Origin: CAZFPA01 sp964520975
Lineage (GTDB): Bacteria; Bacillota; Negativicutes; Selenomonadales; Selenomonadaceae
DNA: 9,100 nucleotides
Assembly: GCA_964520975.1 (NCBI GenBank)
Contig: CAZFPA010000067.1
Location: forward strand, 1 to 9,100
Reading direction: 5' to 3'
Numbering within the stretch: position 1 is the stretch's first letter; every line of letters starts with the position of its first letter. Positions 1 through 7,884 of this stretch are shown here, piece by piece. The notes beneath the pieces were generated by a model. The model made no database searches, was not told the DNA's origin, and worked only from the letters and a program-made list of their open reading frames with translations. The translations under genes and the position numbers were made by a program.

Positions 1-24
1 ACCAATAAAATCTGTCGGCATCTA

Positions 25-33
25 TGCTATAAT
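25..33 (+). promoter_or_regulatory. Extended -10 promoter for the jetDABC operon
   Basis: The bases read TGCTATAAT, a perfect TG-N-TATAAT extended -10 element for the housekeeping sigma factor, with the hexamer at 28-33. No TTGACA-like -35 is visible 16-18 nt upstream (the region is A-rich), which fits an extended -10 promoter. Transcription should start near 40-41, leaving a leader of about 45 nt before jetD. It is the only clear promoter upstream of the four Wadjet genes, so it probably drives all of them. I see no operator-like inverted repeat around it, but only 24 bases upstream are in the window, so regulation cannot be judged. Confidence 0.7.
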
Positions 34-72
34 AGAGATATATGCAGGGACGTGGTAATTTGAAGGAATGGC

Positions 73-78
73 AGGAGG
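73..78 (+). promoter_or_regulatory. Ribosome-binding site of jetD
   Basis: AGGAGG is a full Shine-Dalgarno match. It lies 6 nt before the GTG at 85 and 9 nt before the directly following ATG at 88, so it does not by itself decide between the two tandem start codons. I prefer the ATG because of codon strength and the 9-nt spacing, which also occurs at jetA and jetC. Confidence 0.8.
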
Positions 79-87
79 CAGGCTGTG

Positions 88-1146
88 ATGAAGAACGGTA
101 AAAACAAAACTCCGCTGGAGTGCCTGCGTGGTTTTTTGGCGGAGCGGCGGCAGAAAACGGTTTTGCTGGATGAGCTGCAACGCTTTTGCGGCGGGATGGA
201 ATATGAGGTATTCCATCAGGCTGTGCGGGAACTGGAGTCAGCGGAAGTTTTGCAGGGAATCAAGGTAGCAGGGCAGGATTTTGGCGGGCTCAGCCGTAAA
301 TACAAAATTTTTGCCGGGCGTCTCTTTGCTGCAGGGACAGAGCAGATTCAGCAGGAAATCCAGCAGGATGCCATGAGCAGCCTGCTGGATTTTTCCTGGT
401 ATTATCGCCAGTCCATCGATTGCTGGCAGCAGGAACGGCCCTGGCTGAGGAAGCTCAGTGTCTATCTCAAGCGGCAGCAGACGAGGCTGGAATCGGCATC
501 CGTGCAGCAGCGCTCCTATGAGATCTTTGGTGATGAAAAGTTTTTGCTGGAGCGGGGACATGTGCTTTTAAGCCATGTAGGGCTGCAGGAGGCGGAGCTT
601 GGCATCGGCGGGCAGCCGGATCCACTGATGCTGGCGGTGAATCCCCGGGGCTTGGGACTGCCGGTCTGTCAGCATCTCGTGGTGGAGAACAAGGCCCCTT
701 ATTATGGTTTGCTGTCGTTTTGGTTGCAGAGTGACTTTACTTCGTTGATTTTTGGTTCCGGTTGGAAAATCGCGGGCAATATTCAGGAACTTCCGCAGCA
801 GTGCGGTCAGCCGGAAAAACGGCACATCGTTTGGTATTTTGGCGATTTTGATTGGGAGGGTCTCAGTATATGGCATTCGCTCAGCGGATGCAGGGGCATG
901 GAGGTGCGGCTGGCGGAGCCTTTTTATCAGGCATTCCTGAACTATGGACCATCCACGGGGAAACAGAATCAGCAGAAAAATCCTGTCGCGCTGGATGCCT
1001 TCTGCAGTCATTTTTCTGTACCAACAGCGGAGCGCTGGCGTGGGATTTTGCAGGGGAAAGGATACTATCCGCAGGAAACTCTATCCGGGGAGCGGCTGCA
1101 GAAATGTTGGGAGGAATTCCTTGATGAAGCTGGAAAATTTTCATGA
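88..1146 (+). CDS. jetD: Wadjet nuclease subunit JetD (TOPRIM, topoisomerase VI A-like)
   Basis: JetD is the DNA-cleaving subunit of Wadjet; in characterised systems it cuts the circular DNA held by the JetABC motor. The 352-residue protein has an N-terminal helical/winged-helix part (roughly residues 1-75), a linker, the family block RSYEIFGDEKF (142-152), then a C-terminal TOPRIM domain. The TOPRIM signatures are VVENK, with the acidic E200, and YFGDFDWEG, with D253 and D255 as the metal-binding DxD pair, so the active site looks intact. There is no signal peptide or membrane segment, so it is cytoplasmic. It is somewhat short for the family (often nearer 380-430 residues as I recall), mostly in the N-terminal part. 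A GTG at 85 directly precedes the chosen ATG. It is first in the operon and its last 23 nt overlap jetA. The homology call rests on motif and context recognition; the reaction is family knowledge. Confidence 0.92.
   Translation: MKNGKNKTPLECLRGFLAERRQKTVLLDELQRFCGGMEYEVFHQAVRELESAEVLQGIKVAGQDFGGLSRKYKIFAGRLFAAGTEQIQQEIQQDAMSSLLDFSWYYRQSIDCWQQERPWLRKLSVYLKRQQTRLESASVQQRSYEIFGDEKFLLERGHVLLSHVGLQEAELGIGGQPDPLMLAVNPRGLGLPVCQHLVVENKAPYYGLLSFWLQSDFTSLIFGSGWKIAGNIQELPQQCGQPEKRHIVWYFGDFDWEGLSIWHSLSGCRGMEVRLAEPFYQAFLNYGPSTGKQNQQKNPVALDAFCSHFSVPTAERWRGILQGKGYYPQETLSGERLQKCWEEFLDEAGKFS
1109..1114 (+). promoter_or_regulatory. Ribosome-binding site of jetA, inside jetD
   Basis: GGGAGG sits inside the 3' end of jetD, 9 nt before the ATG at 1124. 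It fixes the jetA start there, although the reading frame stays open upstream as far as an ATG at 944, where no such site is seen. A TTG at 1121 directly before the ATG is a less likely alternative. Confidence 0.8.
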
Positions 1147-2605
1147 ACGTATGCAGCGAGTATTGCTCATGGCCCCGCTGTATCGGCTGGAGCGCCGAAG
1201 ATTCAAGGCCATCGACGGCGCGGAGGTTTCCGGGCTGGAACTGGGGCTTATTACGCTGCTGTTCTTTTTCGAGCACATGCTGGATGGGAGGAAGAAAAGC
1301 GGCATCCGCAGTCTGGCGCTTTTTTTGCAGGAACAGAGCAATGGCCAGCTTTTTTCAGCGGCGGAGGAATATGAGAAAATCGCCCGGGAAATCGTTGGTG
1401 TGTTCCGGCCGGCAACGGGCCGCCGGAACGAAGAGGAATTCTACAATTGGGAGACACATCGGGCGGATCGGGTGCAGTACTCTTACCTGAAGGCTGACAA
1501 GGCGGATATGGAGGCCAATGAGCAGTACTATGTACTGGATGAGCAGGGGCTTGAGCTCATCTTTGCCACGAAGGAATATTTCAATGAATTCCAGCTCTCC
1601 ATCAACCAGCTGATCCTGCGCAAGCAGCTGGAAAAAGGGCAGTTTGTGCTGGCACTGCGCCAGATCGAGGAAATGCGGCTGGATGTGGAGACCATCCATG
1701 ACCGTATGCTGCGCATCCGGCAGGAAATCCATCGGAATATCGTTTCGGAGGATACCCTGAAACGCTACCGGAAAATTGTGGCGGATATCAATCTGCGGCT
1801 CAAAGGCGAAGAAAAGGAATTCCTGGAGCTCAAGGCCTTTGTGTATGAGACACGGGACCGCATCCGCGATAATGTCGACAAGGACCCGGAACGCCGGGCC
1901 TACGCGAATATACTGGAGGTGGAACGCCGGCTGGACCGGGTGCATGGCGCCCATCGCAAGCTGCTGCAGGAAGGGATTGAGCTGGGAACATCCGCCCTGT
2001 CCGCGGCGGAGGAGGCACTCTATTTTTCGGGCATCGACAGCTTCAATTTCGAGCAGGAAATCACCAGCCGCCTGTTTGCGTCGCCGCTGCCCGTTACGGC
2101 TTCCCGGCGGCTGGCGGAACCCTTTTTGTCCCTGGAACTTTGCCAGACCTGGTCGCCTTTGTCGGTATTCCAGCCGCAGCGGCTGGACCGGCTGGAGCGG
2201 GAGAGTACCCAGGAAAGCTTCCCGGATATGGAGGATATGGAGGCTTCCGGGGAAAAACTTCAGAATCTGCGGGAGCATTATGCCAAAATTATCCGCTATT
2301 TGCTGGACTTCATGGCAAAGGAGGCGGAAACCACGCTGGCCGATTTTCTGCCGGCGCTGGAGGAAAAGGCCCCGGAGATCTGTAGCAATCGCCAGTTTTA
2401 TGTATTATGGCTCCTGCTGCATCGACGGGGCGAACTGCGGCTGGATGCGGAGAGCGTCGGGGAAAAATCCGTCTACAGCGGCATTCGGCAGGCCGTGCCG
2501 GAGCTGCAGAGCCTGCGCGTAGTGGAGATTCCCGGCGAACTGGAATGGCAGGATTTTCGTATCAGCAATATGAGGATAGAGGTGACTTTGCAGGATGGAG
2601 TATAG
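1124..2605 (+). CDS. jetA: Wadjet kleisin-like subunit JetA (MksF-like)
   Basis: JetA is the kleisin of the Wadjet SMC complex. It bridges the heads of the JetC dimer and carries JetB, so the complex can encircle and reel in DNA in the cytoplasm. This 493-residue product fits: an N-terminal helical/winged-helix region (about 1-110), the conserved-looking block YYVLDEQGLELIFATKEY (about 135-152), a long, very helical charged middle (about 155-320) rich in R/E/K, and a C-terminal winged-helix-like part (about 400-493) suited to binding an SMC head. I see no enzyme motif. The start at ATG 1124 is chosen from the GGGAGG site 9 nt upstream; the frame upstream (944-1123) is the jetD coding region and reads as non-conserved sequence. 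It overlaps jetD by 23 nt and jetB by 11 nt, which suggests translational coupling. It resembles the DUF5716-type JetA from memory, not the DUF3375 type I form. Confidence 0.9.
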   Translation: MKLENFHERMQRVLLMAPLYRLERRRFKAIDGAEVSGLELGLITLLFFFEHMLDGRKKSGIRSLALFLQEQSNGQLFSAAEEYEKIAREIVGVFRPATGRRNEEEFYNWETHRADRVQYSYLKADKADMEANEQYYVLDEQGLELIFATKEYFNEFQLSINQLILRKQLEKGQFVLALRQIEEMRLDVETIHDRMLRIRQEIHRNIVSEDTLKRYRKIVADINLRLKGEEKEFLELKAFVYETRDRIRDNVDKDPERRAYANILEVERRLDRVHGAHRKLLQEGIELGTSALSAAEEALYFSGIDSFNFEQEITSRLFASPLPVTASRRLAEPFLSLELCQTWSPLSVFQPQRLDRLERESTQESFPDMEDMEASGEKLQNLREHYAKIIRYLLDFMAKEAETTLADFLPALEEKAPEICSNRQFYVLWLLLHRRGELRLDAESVGEKSVYSGIRQAVPELQSLRVVEIPGELEWQDFRISNMRIEVTLQDGV

Positions 2606-3356
2606 TGAGAAAAAGATTTTGGATGCTTTTACGCTTTATGCCAGGCTGGCCAGCAGGGGAGAACTGCTGAAGCTGGATGCGGCGGCGTATTTTGACGATG
2701 AGGATGTGCGGGCCCTGCTGGAGAACTACGTGAAGGCAGTGCAGTGCACACTGGTCAGCGATTCGGAATATCTCTATCTGCTGCCTGTCTCGCTGGAATC
2801 CCCCTTCCATATTTCCAATGATACTTTTAAGAAAAAATATCTTACGGCAAAATCTGTCAATATGGATATCTATCTTATGTACATGGCGGTGATTGTGCTT
2901 TTTGGCTGCTTTTATGACAGCTATCAGACCATGGATCCGCTGGAATTCGTATCCATGGAGCGCTGGCTCACCAGCATGGATGCCCGGATCGAGGCCCTGG
3001 CGCAGCACAGCGAGGAAGAACTGCAGGCCAGGGAACTGGAAATGAATTTCAACTGGCTGGCCATCCTGCGCAAATGGTCGGATATGGACAGTCTGAAGGA
3101 GACTGTGAAAAAGCAGGATGCCCGCACGAACAGCCGGCTGAGCTTCTTGAATATGACCCGGGAATTCCTGCTGCAGCAAAAGCTTATCCGTGAGCTGGGC
3201 AACAACGAGCTGGCGCTCACCGAAAAGGCACGGACCGTTGTGAGTGCCTATTATATGGAAACAGATTACAACCGTGGAATCATGGATTTCATGTATGCCT
3301 GCGATCATCAGCCGAAGCAGGAAAAGGAGGAGCAGGACCATGCCATCCATCAGTAA
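2595..3356 (+). CDS. jetB: Wadjet winged-helix subunit JetB (MksE/KITE-like)
   Basis: JetB corresponds to the small KITE-type partner that binds the kleisin JetA and helps the complex hold DNA. The 253-residue product has the expected size and two winged-helix-like portions: residues 1-85, ending in the strand-turn-strand CTLVSDSEYLYLLP, and about 175-240, containing REFLLQQKLIRELGNNELALT. A hydrophobic helix at about 94-112 (YLMYMAVIVLFGCFYDSY) could be mistaken for a membrane span, but it fits a buried helix of a soluble protein, with charged or polar residues on both sides. No catalytic motif is visible. The start at ATG 2595 lies inside jetA and is preceded by AGAGGTGA at 2578-2585, a slightly weaker site than those of the neighbouring genes. 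It overlaps jetA by 11 nt and jetC by 17 nt. The assignment rests mainly on position between jetA and jetC and on fold-like features; it resembles DUF6063-type proteins from memory. Confidence 0.87.
   Translation: MEYSEKKILDAFTLYARLASRGELLKLDAAAYFDDEDVRALLENYVKAVQCTLVSDSEYLYLLPVSLESPFHISNDTFKKKYLTAKSVNMDIYLMYMAVIVLFGCFYDSYQTMDPLEFVSMERWLTSMDARIEALAQHSEEELQARELEMNFNWLAILRKWSDMDSLKETVKKQDARTNSRLSFLNMTREFLLQQKLIRELGNNELALTEKARTVVSAYYMETDYNRGIMDFMYACDHQPKQEKEEQDHAIHQ
3324..3330 (+). promoter_or_regulatory. Ribosome-binding site of jetC, inside jetB
   Basis: AAGGAGG lies 9 nt before the ATG at 3340. It decides the jetC start: the frame is open back to an ATG at 3244, but that start has no such site, and the SMC head sequence begins right after the 3340 ATG. 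Confidence 0.85.
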
Positions 3357-6300
3357 AGTCCGATTCACCAATGTGGTTTATGACAATGGAAATAAGCGCT
3401 ACATAGATACCACCTTTCACTTTGATGGCTTCAATGGCATCCTGCTGCTGGAAAATGGTGCGGGCAAGACGGTTTTTGTGCAGGCTTTGATCCAGGCTGT
3501 GCTGCCGCATAGAATCGTGGCGCAGCGGAAAATACAGGAAACACTGCAGCTCACAAACAGCATCGCCCATATCGCCGTTGAATGGATATTGGAGGATCGG
3601 CCGCGTCGCTATGCCCTTACGGCAGTATCGCTCTTTATGAATAATCGGGAAAATCTCGCTTCACAGCAGTTTGCCATGGAGTATACAGCCGAATCCGCCG
3701 ACCGGCTGGAGACACTTCCCTTTACCCGGCAGGAGGCTGGCCAAAAGCGGCCGGCGACCCGCGAAGAAATGGCCGCGTATTTTCGCGGGTTGGCGGAGCG
3801 CTCCATGACCGCAAAGTTTTTCTCGGAAAGCGATACATTGCAGGCCTACCAGAAATATCTGGAGGAGCATTTCAAGATCATCCCTGCAGAGTGGGGAAAG
3901 ATTGCCGCTATCAATGAAGTCGAGGGTGGTGTCGAGGCATATTTTGAAAACTGCCGTACCACGAATGAGCTGGTGGACCGGCTGCTGCTGCCCACGGTGG
4001 AGGAAGGCTGCCGTGACAGCAGCGACAACGAGGAACGGGGGAATGGCTTTGCCGAGCTGTTTGAAAAGCAGCGGGAACATTTCAAGCAGCAGGTACGCTT
4101 GCAGAAGCGGATCGAGGAAATGCAGGGCATCCTTACGGCACTGGATCGCTATACGGAGATCCAGCATGAGCAGTATCTGTCCGAACAGCGTATGCAGGAG
4201 GTCAATGCGAAGCTGAAGGCTTTCTATATGCAGGCCGGGAAGGCCCATGGGCAGCGGCAGGAGAAGCAGATACTCTTTGATGCCCAGCTGAAGGAAATCA
4301 CGGACAGCCTGCAGGAAAACCAGCAGGCGCTGGAAGCCTGTCAGGTGGCACAGGCCAAACAACACAGCGATGCGCTGCAGACGAAGGCGGATGCCGCCCG
4401 GCAGGACTGGAGCCAGGCGGAGGAGGCCCGGCAGCGGGCTGCTGCCCGTCTGCAGAATTTGCTGCTGGCCCATATGAAAGGTGAGCTGCAGCAGGCCGGC
4501 CAGCGGGCGGAACAGCAGCGGCAGGCGCTGCGGGAGCTGGAACAGAACCCGGAGACACAGGAGTTGCAGGCAGCCCTCGAAGAAAATGCCGGCCGGCTGC
4601 ATGGCTGGTTCGTGCAGGCGGAGAAGCGGATACAGGATCAGCTGCAGCTCCTGCAGGGGCAGCTGATCCGTGAACGGGATGAAGCTGCCCGCCTGCAAAA
4701 GGAGAGGCAGCAGTGTGAACAGGAAAGCCGTGGCGCTGTGCAGGCTGCGGGGACCAAGGAGGGCGAAATCCGCGTGCTGCTGCAACAGCAGGAAAAGATC
4801 GAACAGGAACTTTTCCCCGATGGTGTCCATCGGGATGCGGCACTGCAGCAATCCATCTGGCAGCAGGAAGCGGCAAAGCTGGCGGCGGATCTGGTGGACT
4901 ACGAGGAGAACATCCGTTTTTACGAAGCGGATCGGAAACAGCTGCAGGCAGCATTGCCGGCGCTGGAAGCGGACGCAGCTTCCTGGGAAAAGGATGCTGA
5001 CGCCATACGGCACCAGCTGGAAATCGTTGACAGTGAAGCGGCGGCCCTGCTGCACGGCCTGCAGCAGTGGCCGAAGTGTGCGAATATAGCGCAGAATGCC
5101 CGGGAAATATACCAGCGTGGGGAATTTTTCCAAAATCAATTGGGTGATGAGATCATCCTCATTAAAGATAAAGAGAAGGAACTGAACTACGAGTGCCGTC
5201 AGGCCCATCGTTTTCTTGACCTCTACGGGGATATGGATGAATTCAGTGCCGACCCGGCACTTGAGGCCCAGCTGGAGGAACTGAGCCGTGATTTCATTTT
5301 CTTGAAAAGCGGCGCGGAGCTTTTCCGTCAGTACAGCCAGACCAGCCCGCTGACCGGGCAGCAGCTGTATGAAAAATACCCCTTCTGGGCTTCTTCTGTC
5401 ATTACTGGAGCGGATGAGCTGGAACAGCTGCAGGAACGCCTGCAGGCTGTTTCGGATGAGCTCATCCAGCCGGTGTTCCTGCTCACAGAGCCGGAACTGC
5501 GGGCTTTGCTGGAGAATGGGACGGCGCTGCCCCAGCGGCAGATCGTGCCGGATTACTGGCAGAATGTGATGCCGGAGCGTTTTCATGGCTGGCTGGACAG
5601 ACTGCGGGAAAATGCCCGGGTATTCGATCAGCGGCTGCAGGAGAATCAGCAGATCGGTATGCGGCTGCAGCGGACAGCCGGAGATCTGCAGAGCTTTTTG
5701 CAGAAAATGCCCTTCAGTGAATATGCGGAGCTGCAGAGCAGCCGGCAGACACTCATGAGCAAGCTGGAAATACAGCAGCGGAAAATCGAGCAGAACCGTA
5801 CAAACCTCGCGCAGGATCAGGAAAATCTCGAAAAATATCAGCAGAACACCTATGAAGCACAGCGGGCGAAACTAGAGCTCGACCATAAACTTCAGCGCAT
5901 GACGGAATACTTTTCCCTGCAGGAAGAACATCGGCAGGCCATCGCTGACCGCAAGGCCATCATGGATCGGATTTCCACCCTCGCACGGCAGGAAGCCGAC
6001 CTGCAGAAGGAGCAGGATACGCAGCGGGACATCCTTGACCAGCTGCAGTGCGATGAGGCCTCAATGCAGGAAAGCGTCCGCCAGCTGCATACCAAACTAT
6101 ACTATGATGAGGTCCGGCAGGCGGATATCGTGTCGGATGACACCGACTATGCTGTCCTCGCCGACCGGCGCCGTCAGCTCCAGAGTCAGCTGGAAGGCTG
6201 CAACGCGAGCCGGGGCCGTATCGAAAGTGAGCTCAAAAATGCAGAAGGGGCAGTCCGGCGACTGGAAAAGGACATAGCCGTATTGCGGGAAGAAAGCGAG

Positions 6301-7800
6301 AGTCCGCTCGATGAGCAGTTTATCTATCCGGAAAACGGGCAGGAGGAAGAGGAACGGCTGCGTCGGGATAAGAAGCGTCTGCTCGCTGCTGTGGATCGGA
6401 CACGCCGAGCCTGTGATATCTGCAGCCTGGAAGCGAGCAAGGCAGTCGGCGCCTGGGAGGCGGAGAAAAAACGCTATGATCGGAAATACGATCGATTCAT
6501 CGAATTTTCCGGGGTGCTGGAGGAAGTCCACGCTTCCCTGGAAAAGCAGCAGCAAATCCTGCGGCATCAGCAAAGCGACGGACAGCAGGCGGCAAAGGAA
6601 AATCATGATGAAATGGAACGGCTGCAGCAGCTTTTGCAGCGGATGGAACGGAAAAACGAAAAACTGGAATTCGCTGTCGATGCGATAGAAGAGGCAGTCC
6701 TGGCCGAGGAATGGAAGAGCGCGGATGCCGTGCGCCTCACCGAAGAAATCCAGCCCCGGATGCAGACTGCGGAACAGCTTTTCAATGAATTAGCGGAAAA
6801 ACGGCAGACCAGCCAGCAGCAAAAGGATGAATTCATCCGGTATTGTGAAAATCAGATCCGGGAGGAAAAAATGCGCCGCCGGGTAGCGGATGGCATCCGC
6901 AGCAAACAGAGCTACGAAGAGTTCGTTGACTGGAAGAATACCATTACGAACAATATCCACCAGATCATCGGGCTGTCTGAATCCGAGCGCAAGGAGCACT
7001 ATGAGCACATCGAGCGCATGGTGGAGCATATGGCTATGTACCTGCAGGAAATATGCCGCGGACTGATTGAACTGGCAGCCAAGACCCGCATCAAGGTCGG
7101 TGAAGGAACCAAGGACATCTACAGCATCCATATACCGGCCTGGAAGGACGCGGAGGCGCGCAATACGATCCGCGGCTATCTGAACGATATCACGAAGCGG
7201 CTGGATGCTCCGGAATTTCAGGACGAAACCCGGCACGAGGACACGGTGAAGGTGAAAAAGGAACTGCAGCGCCTGCTGCGTACCCAGCAGATCATGAACC
7301 GGGTGCTGGGCGAGCATGCGGTCAAGGTCAAATGCCGCAAGGCAACGAGTGCCCAGCTTTTCTCCGAACGCCCCTATAGCTGGGAGGAATCGAACCGCTG
7401 GTCAGGTGGAGAGATGTGGAGCAAGAATATGGCGCTGTTCCTGGGATGCCTGAGCTATCTGGCGGAAAAGCGCTGCCATGTGAAGCGCACCAAGTACAAC
7501 AACAGGGTGGTGCTGGCGGACAATCCCTTTGGCAAGGCATCCAGCGACCATGTATTGGACCCGGTATTCTTCATCGCGAAGGAACTGGGCTTCCAGCTCA
7601 TTGCACTGACAGCCCACGAGGATGGAAACTTTATCCGCAAATATTTCCCGGTGGTCTATAGCTGCCGCTTTGCTAATATTGCCGGGCAGAAGGGCAAGGT
7701 ATTGCAGCCGGAAATGGAAATCAAGACGGCGGCCTTTGAAGAACTCAAACCAGAAAATAAGGCCCGTCTCGATGACTATGAGGAAATGGGACTGTTTTAA
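3340..7800 (+). CDS. jetC: Wadjet SMC-like ATPase JetC (MksB/MukB-like)
   Basis: JetC is the motor of Wadjet: an SMC-type ATPase that dimerises, extrudes DNA loops with JetA/JetB and presents small circles to JetD. The 1486-residue product shows the full SMC layout. The N-terminal head has the P-loop ENGAGKT (38-44). An ascending coiled coil runs from about 241 to 664 (very rich in Q, E, L, R). A hinge-like non-coil segment spans about 677-745 (FWASSVITG, PVFLLTEPE). A descending coiled coil runs from about 747 to 1187. The C-terminal head has the ABC signature RWSGGEMW (SGGE at 1355-1358), Walker B VVLADNPFG (D1394) and the switch His in LTAHEDG (H1426). Two departures from the standard head stand out: the first P-loop Gly is Leu37, and the residue after the Walker B Asp is Asn1395, not Glu. 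The start at 3340 is set by its ribosome-binding site; it overlaps jetB by 17 nt. No terminator is evident after its stop. Confidence 0.94.
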   Translation: MPSISKVRFTNVVYDNGNKRYIDTTFHFDGFNGILLLENGAGKTVFVQALIQAVLPHRIVAQRKIQETLQLTNSIAHIAVEWILEDRPRRYALTAVSLFMNNRENLASQQFAMEYTAESADRLETLPFTRQEAGQKRPATREEMAAYFRGLAERSMTAKFFSESDTLQAYQKYLEEHFKIIPAEWGKIAAINEVEGGVEAYFENCRTTNELVDRLLLPTVEEGCRDSSDNEERGNGFAELFEKQREHFKQQVRLQKRIEEMQGILTALDRYTEIQHEQYLSEQRMQEVNAKLKAFYMQAGKAHGQRQEKQILFDAQLKEITDSLQENQQALEACQVAQAKQHSDALQTKADAARQDWSQAEEARQRAAARLQNLLLAHMKGELQQAGQRAEQQRQALRELEQNPETQELQAALEENAGRLHGWFVQAEKRIQDQLQLLQGQLIRERDEAARLQKERQQCEQESRGAVQAAGTKEGEIRVLLQQQEKIEQELFPDGVHRDAALQQSIWQQEAAKLAADLVDYEENIRFYEADRKQLQAALPALEADAASWEKDADAIRHQLEIVDSEAAALLHGLQQWPKCANIAQNAREIYQRGEFFQNQLGDEIILIKDKEKELNYECRQAHRFLDLYGDMDEFSADPALEAQLEELSRDFIFLKSGAELFRQYSQTSPLTGQQLYEKYPFWASSVITGADELEQLQERLQAVSDELIQPVFLLTEPELRALLENGTALPQRQIVPDYWQNVMPERFHGWLDRLRENARVFDQRLQENQQIGMRLQRTAGDLQSFLQKMPFSEYAELQSSRQTLMSKLEIQQRKIEQNRTNLAQDQENLEKYQQNTYEAQRAKLELDHKLQRMTEYFSLQEEHRQAIADRKAIMDRISTLARQEADLQKEQDTQRDILDQLQCDEASMQESVRQLHTKLYYDEVRQADIVSDDTDYAVLADRRRQLQSQLEGCNASRGRIESELKNAEGAVRRLEKDIAVLREESESPLDEQFIYPENGQEEEERLRRDKKRLLAAVDRTRRACDICSLEASKAVGAWEAEKKRYDRKYDRFIEFSGVLEEVHASLEKQQQILRHQQSDGQQAAKENHDEMERLQQLLQRMERKNEKLEFAVDAIEEAVLAEEWKSADAVRLTEEIQPRMQTAEQLFNELAEKRQTSQQQKDEFIRYCENQIREEKMRRRVADGIRSKQSYEEFVDWKNTITNNIHQIIGLSESERKEHYEHIERMVEHMAMYLQEICRGLIELAAKTRIKVGEGTKDIYSIHIPAWKDAEARNTIRGYLNDITKRLDAPEFQDETRHEDTVKVKKELQRLLRTQQIMNRVLGEHAVKVKCRKATSAQLFSERPYSWEESNRWSGGEMWSKNMALFLGCLSYLAEKRCHVKRTKYNNRVVLADNPFGKASSDHVLDPVFFIAKELGFQLIALTAHEDGNFIRKYFPVVYSCRFANIAGQKGKVLQPEMEIKTAAFEELKPENKARLDDYEEMGLF

Positions 7801-7872
7801 CTGAAAATGGCAGTGTGGAATCTGCTTTGGGGAAATAGAATGGAAATACAAAAGACAGCCGGGGACTGTCAG

Positions 7873-7880
7873 AGGGAGGA
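7873..7880 (+). promoter_or_regulatory. Probable ribosome-binding site of the DUF6125-like gene
   Basis: AGGGAGGA ends 4 nt before an in-frame GTG at 7885. It is the only strong Shine-Dalgarno between the end of jetC and the conserved-looking part of the next protein. The in-frame ATGs at 7807 (no site) and 7840 (only a weak GGGGA upstream) are the alternatives. The spacing is a little tight, so the choice is moderate. Confidence 0.5.
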
Positions 7881-7884
7881 AGTT

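Noticed and set aside
42..101. A 19-codon ORF (ATG at 42, TAA at 99-101) starting almost at the predicted transcription start and overlapping the jetD start
   Set aside because: It would be a leaderless upstream ORF. The transcription start is only estimated and the peptide has no recognisable character; chance is sufficient.
944..1123. N-terminal extension of JetA back to ATG 944
   Set aside because: The added 60 codons lie in the jetD coding region in another frame, read as non-conserved sequence and lack a ribosome-binding site, whereas ATG 1124 has a good one.
1355..2278. 307-codon open frame on the minus strand
   Set aside because: It is antisense to jetA, which has clear family features. 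The translation shows no recognisable motif.
2868..2925. Possible transmembrane helix in JetB
   Set aside because: The stretch is short and interrupted by Cys, Asp and aromatic residues, and the protein's position and size fit a soluble KITE-type subunit; a buried helix is more likely.
3661..5586. 641-codon open frame on the minus strand
   Set aside because: It lies wholly antisense to the jetC head and first coiled coil. It arises because in-frame CTG/CAG codons read as CAG/CTG on the other strand, giving a Leu/Gln-rich low-complexity translation with no domain and no ribosome-binding site of note.
7854..7870. Hairpin GACAG-CCGGGGA-CTGTC after jetC as a terminator
   Set aside because: The stem is only 5 bp and is followed by AGAGGGAGG instead of a T-run. 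It may fold near the next ribosome-binding site but is not a credible intrinsic terminator.
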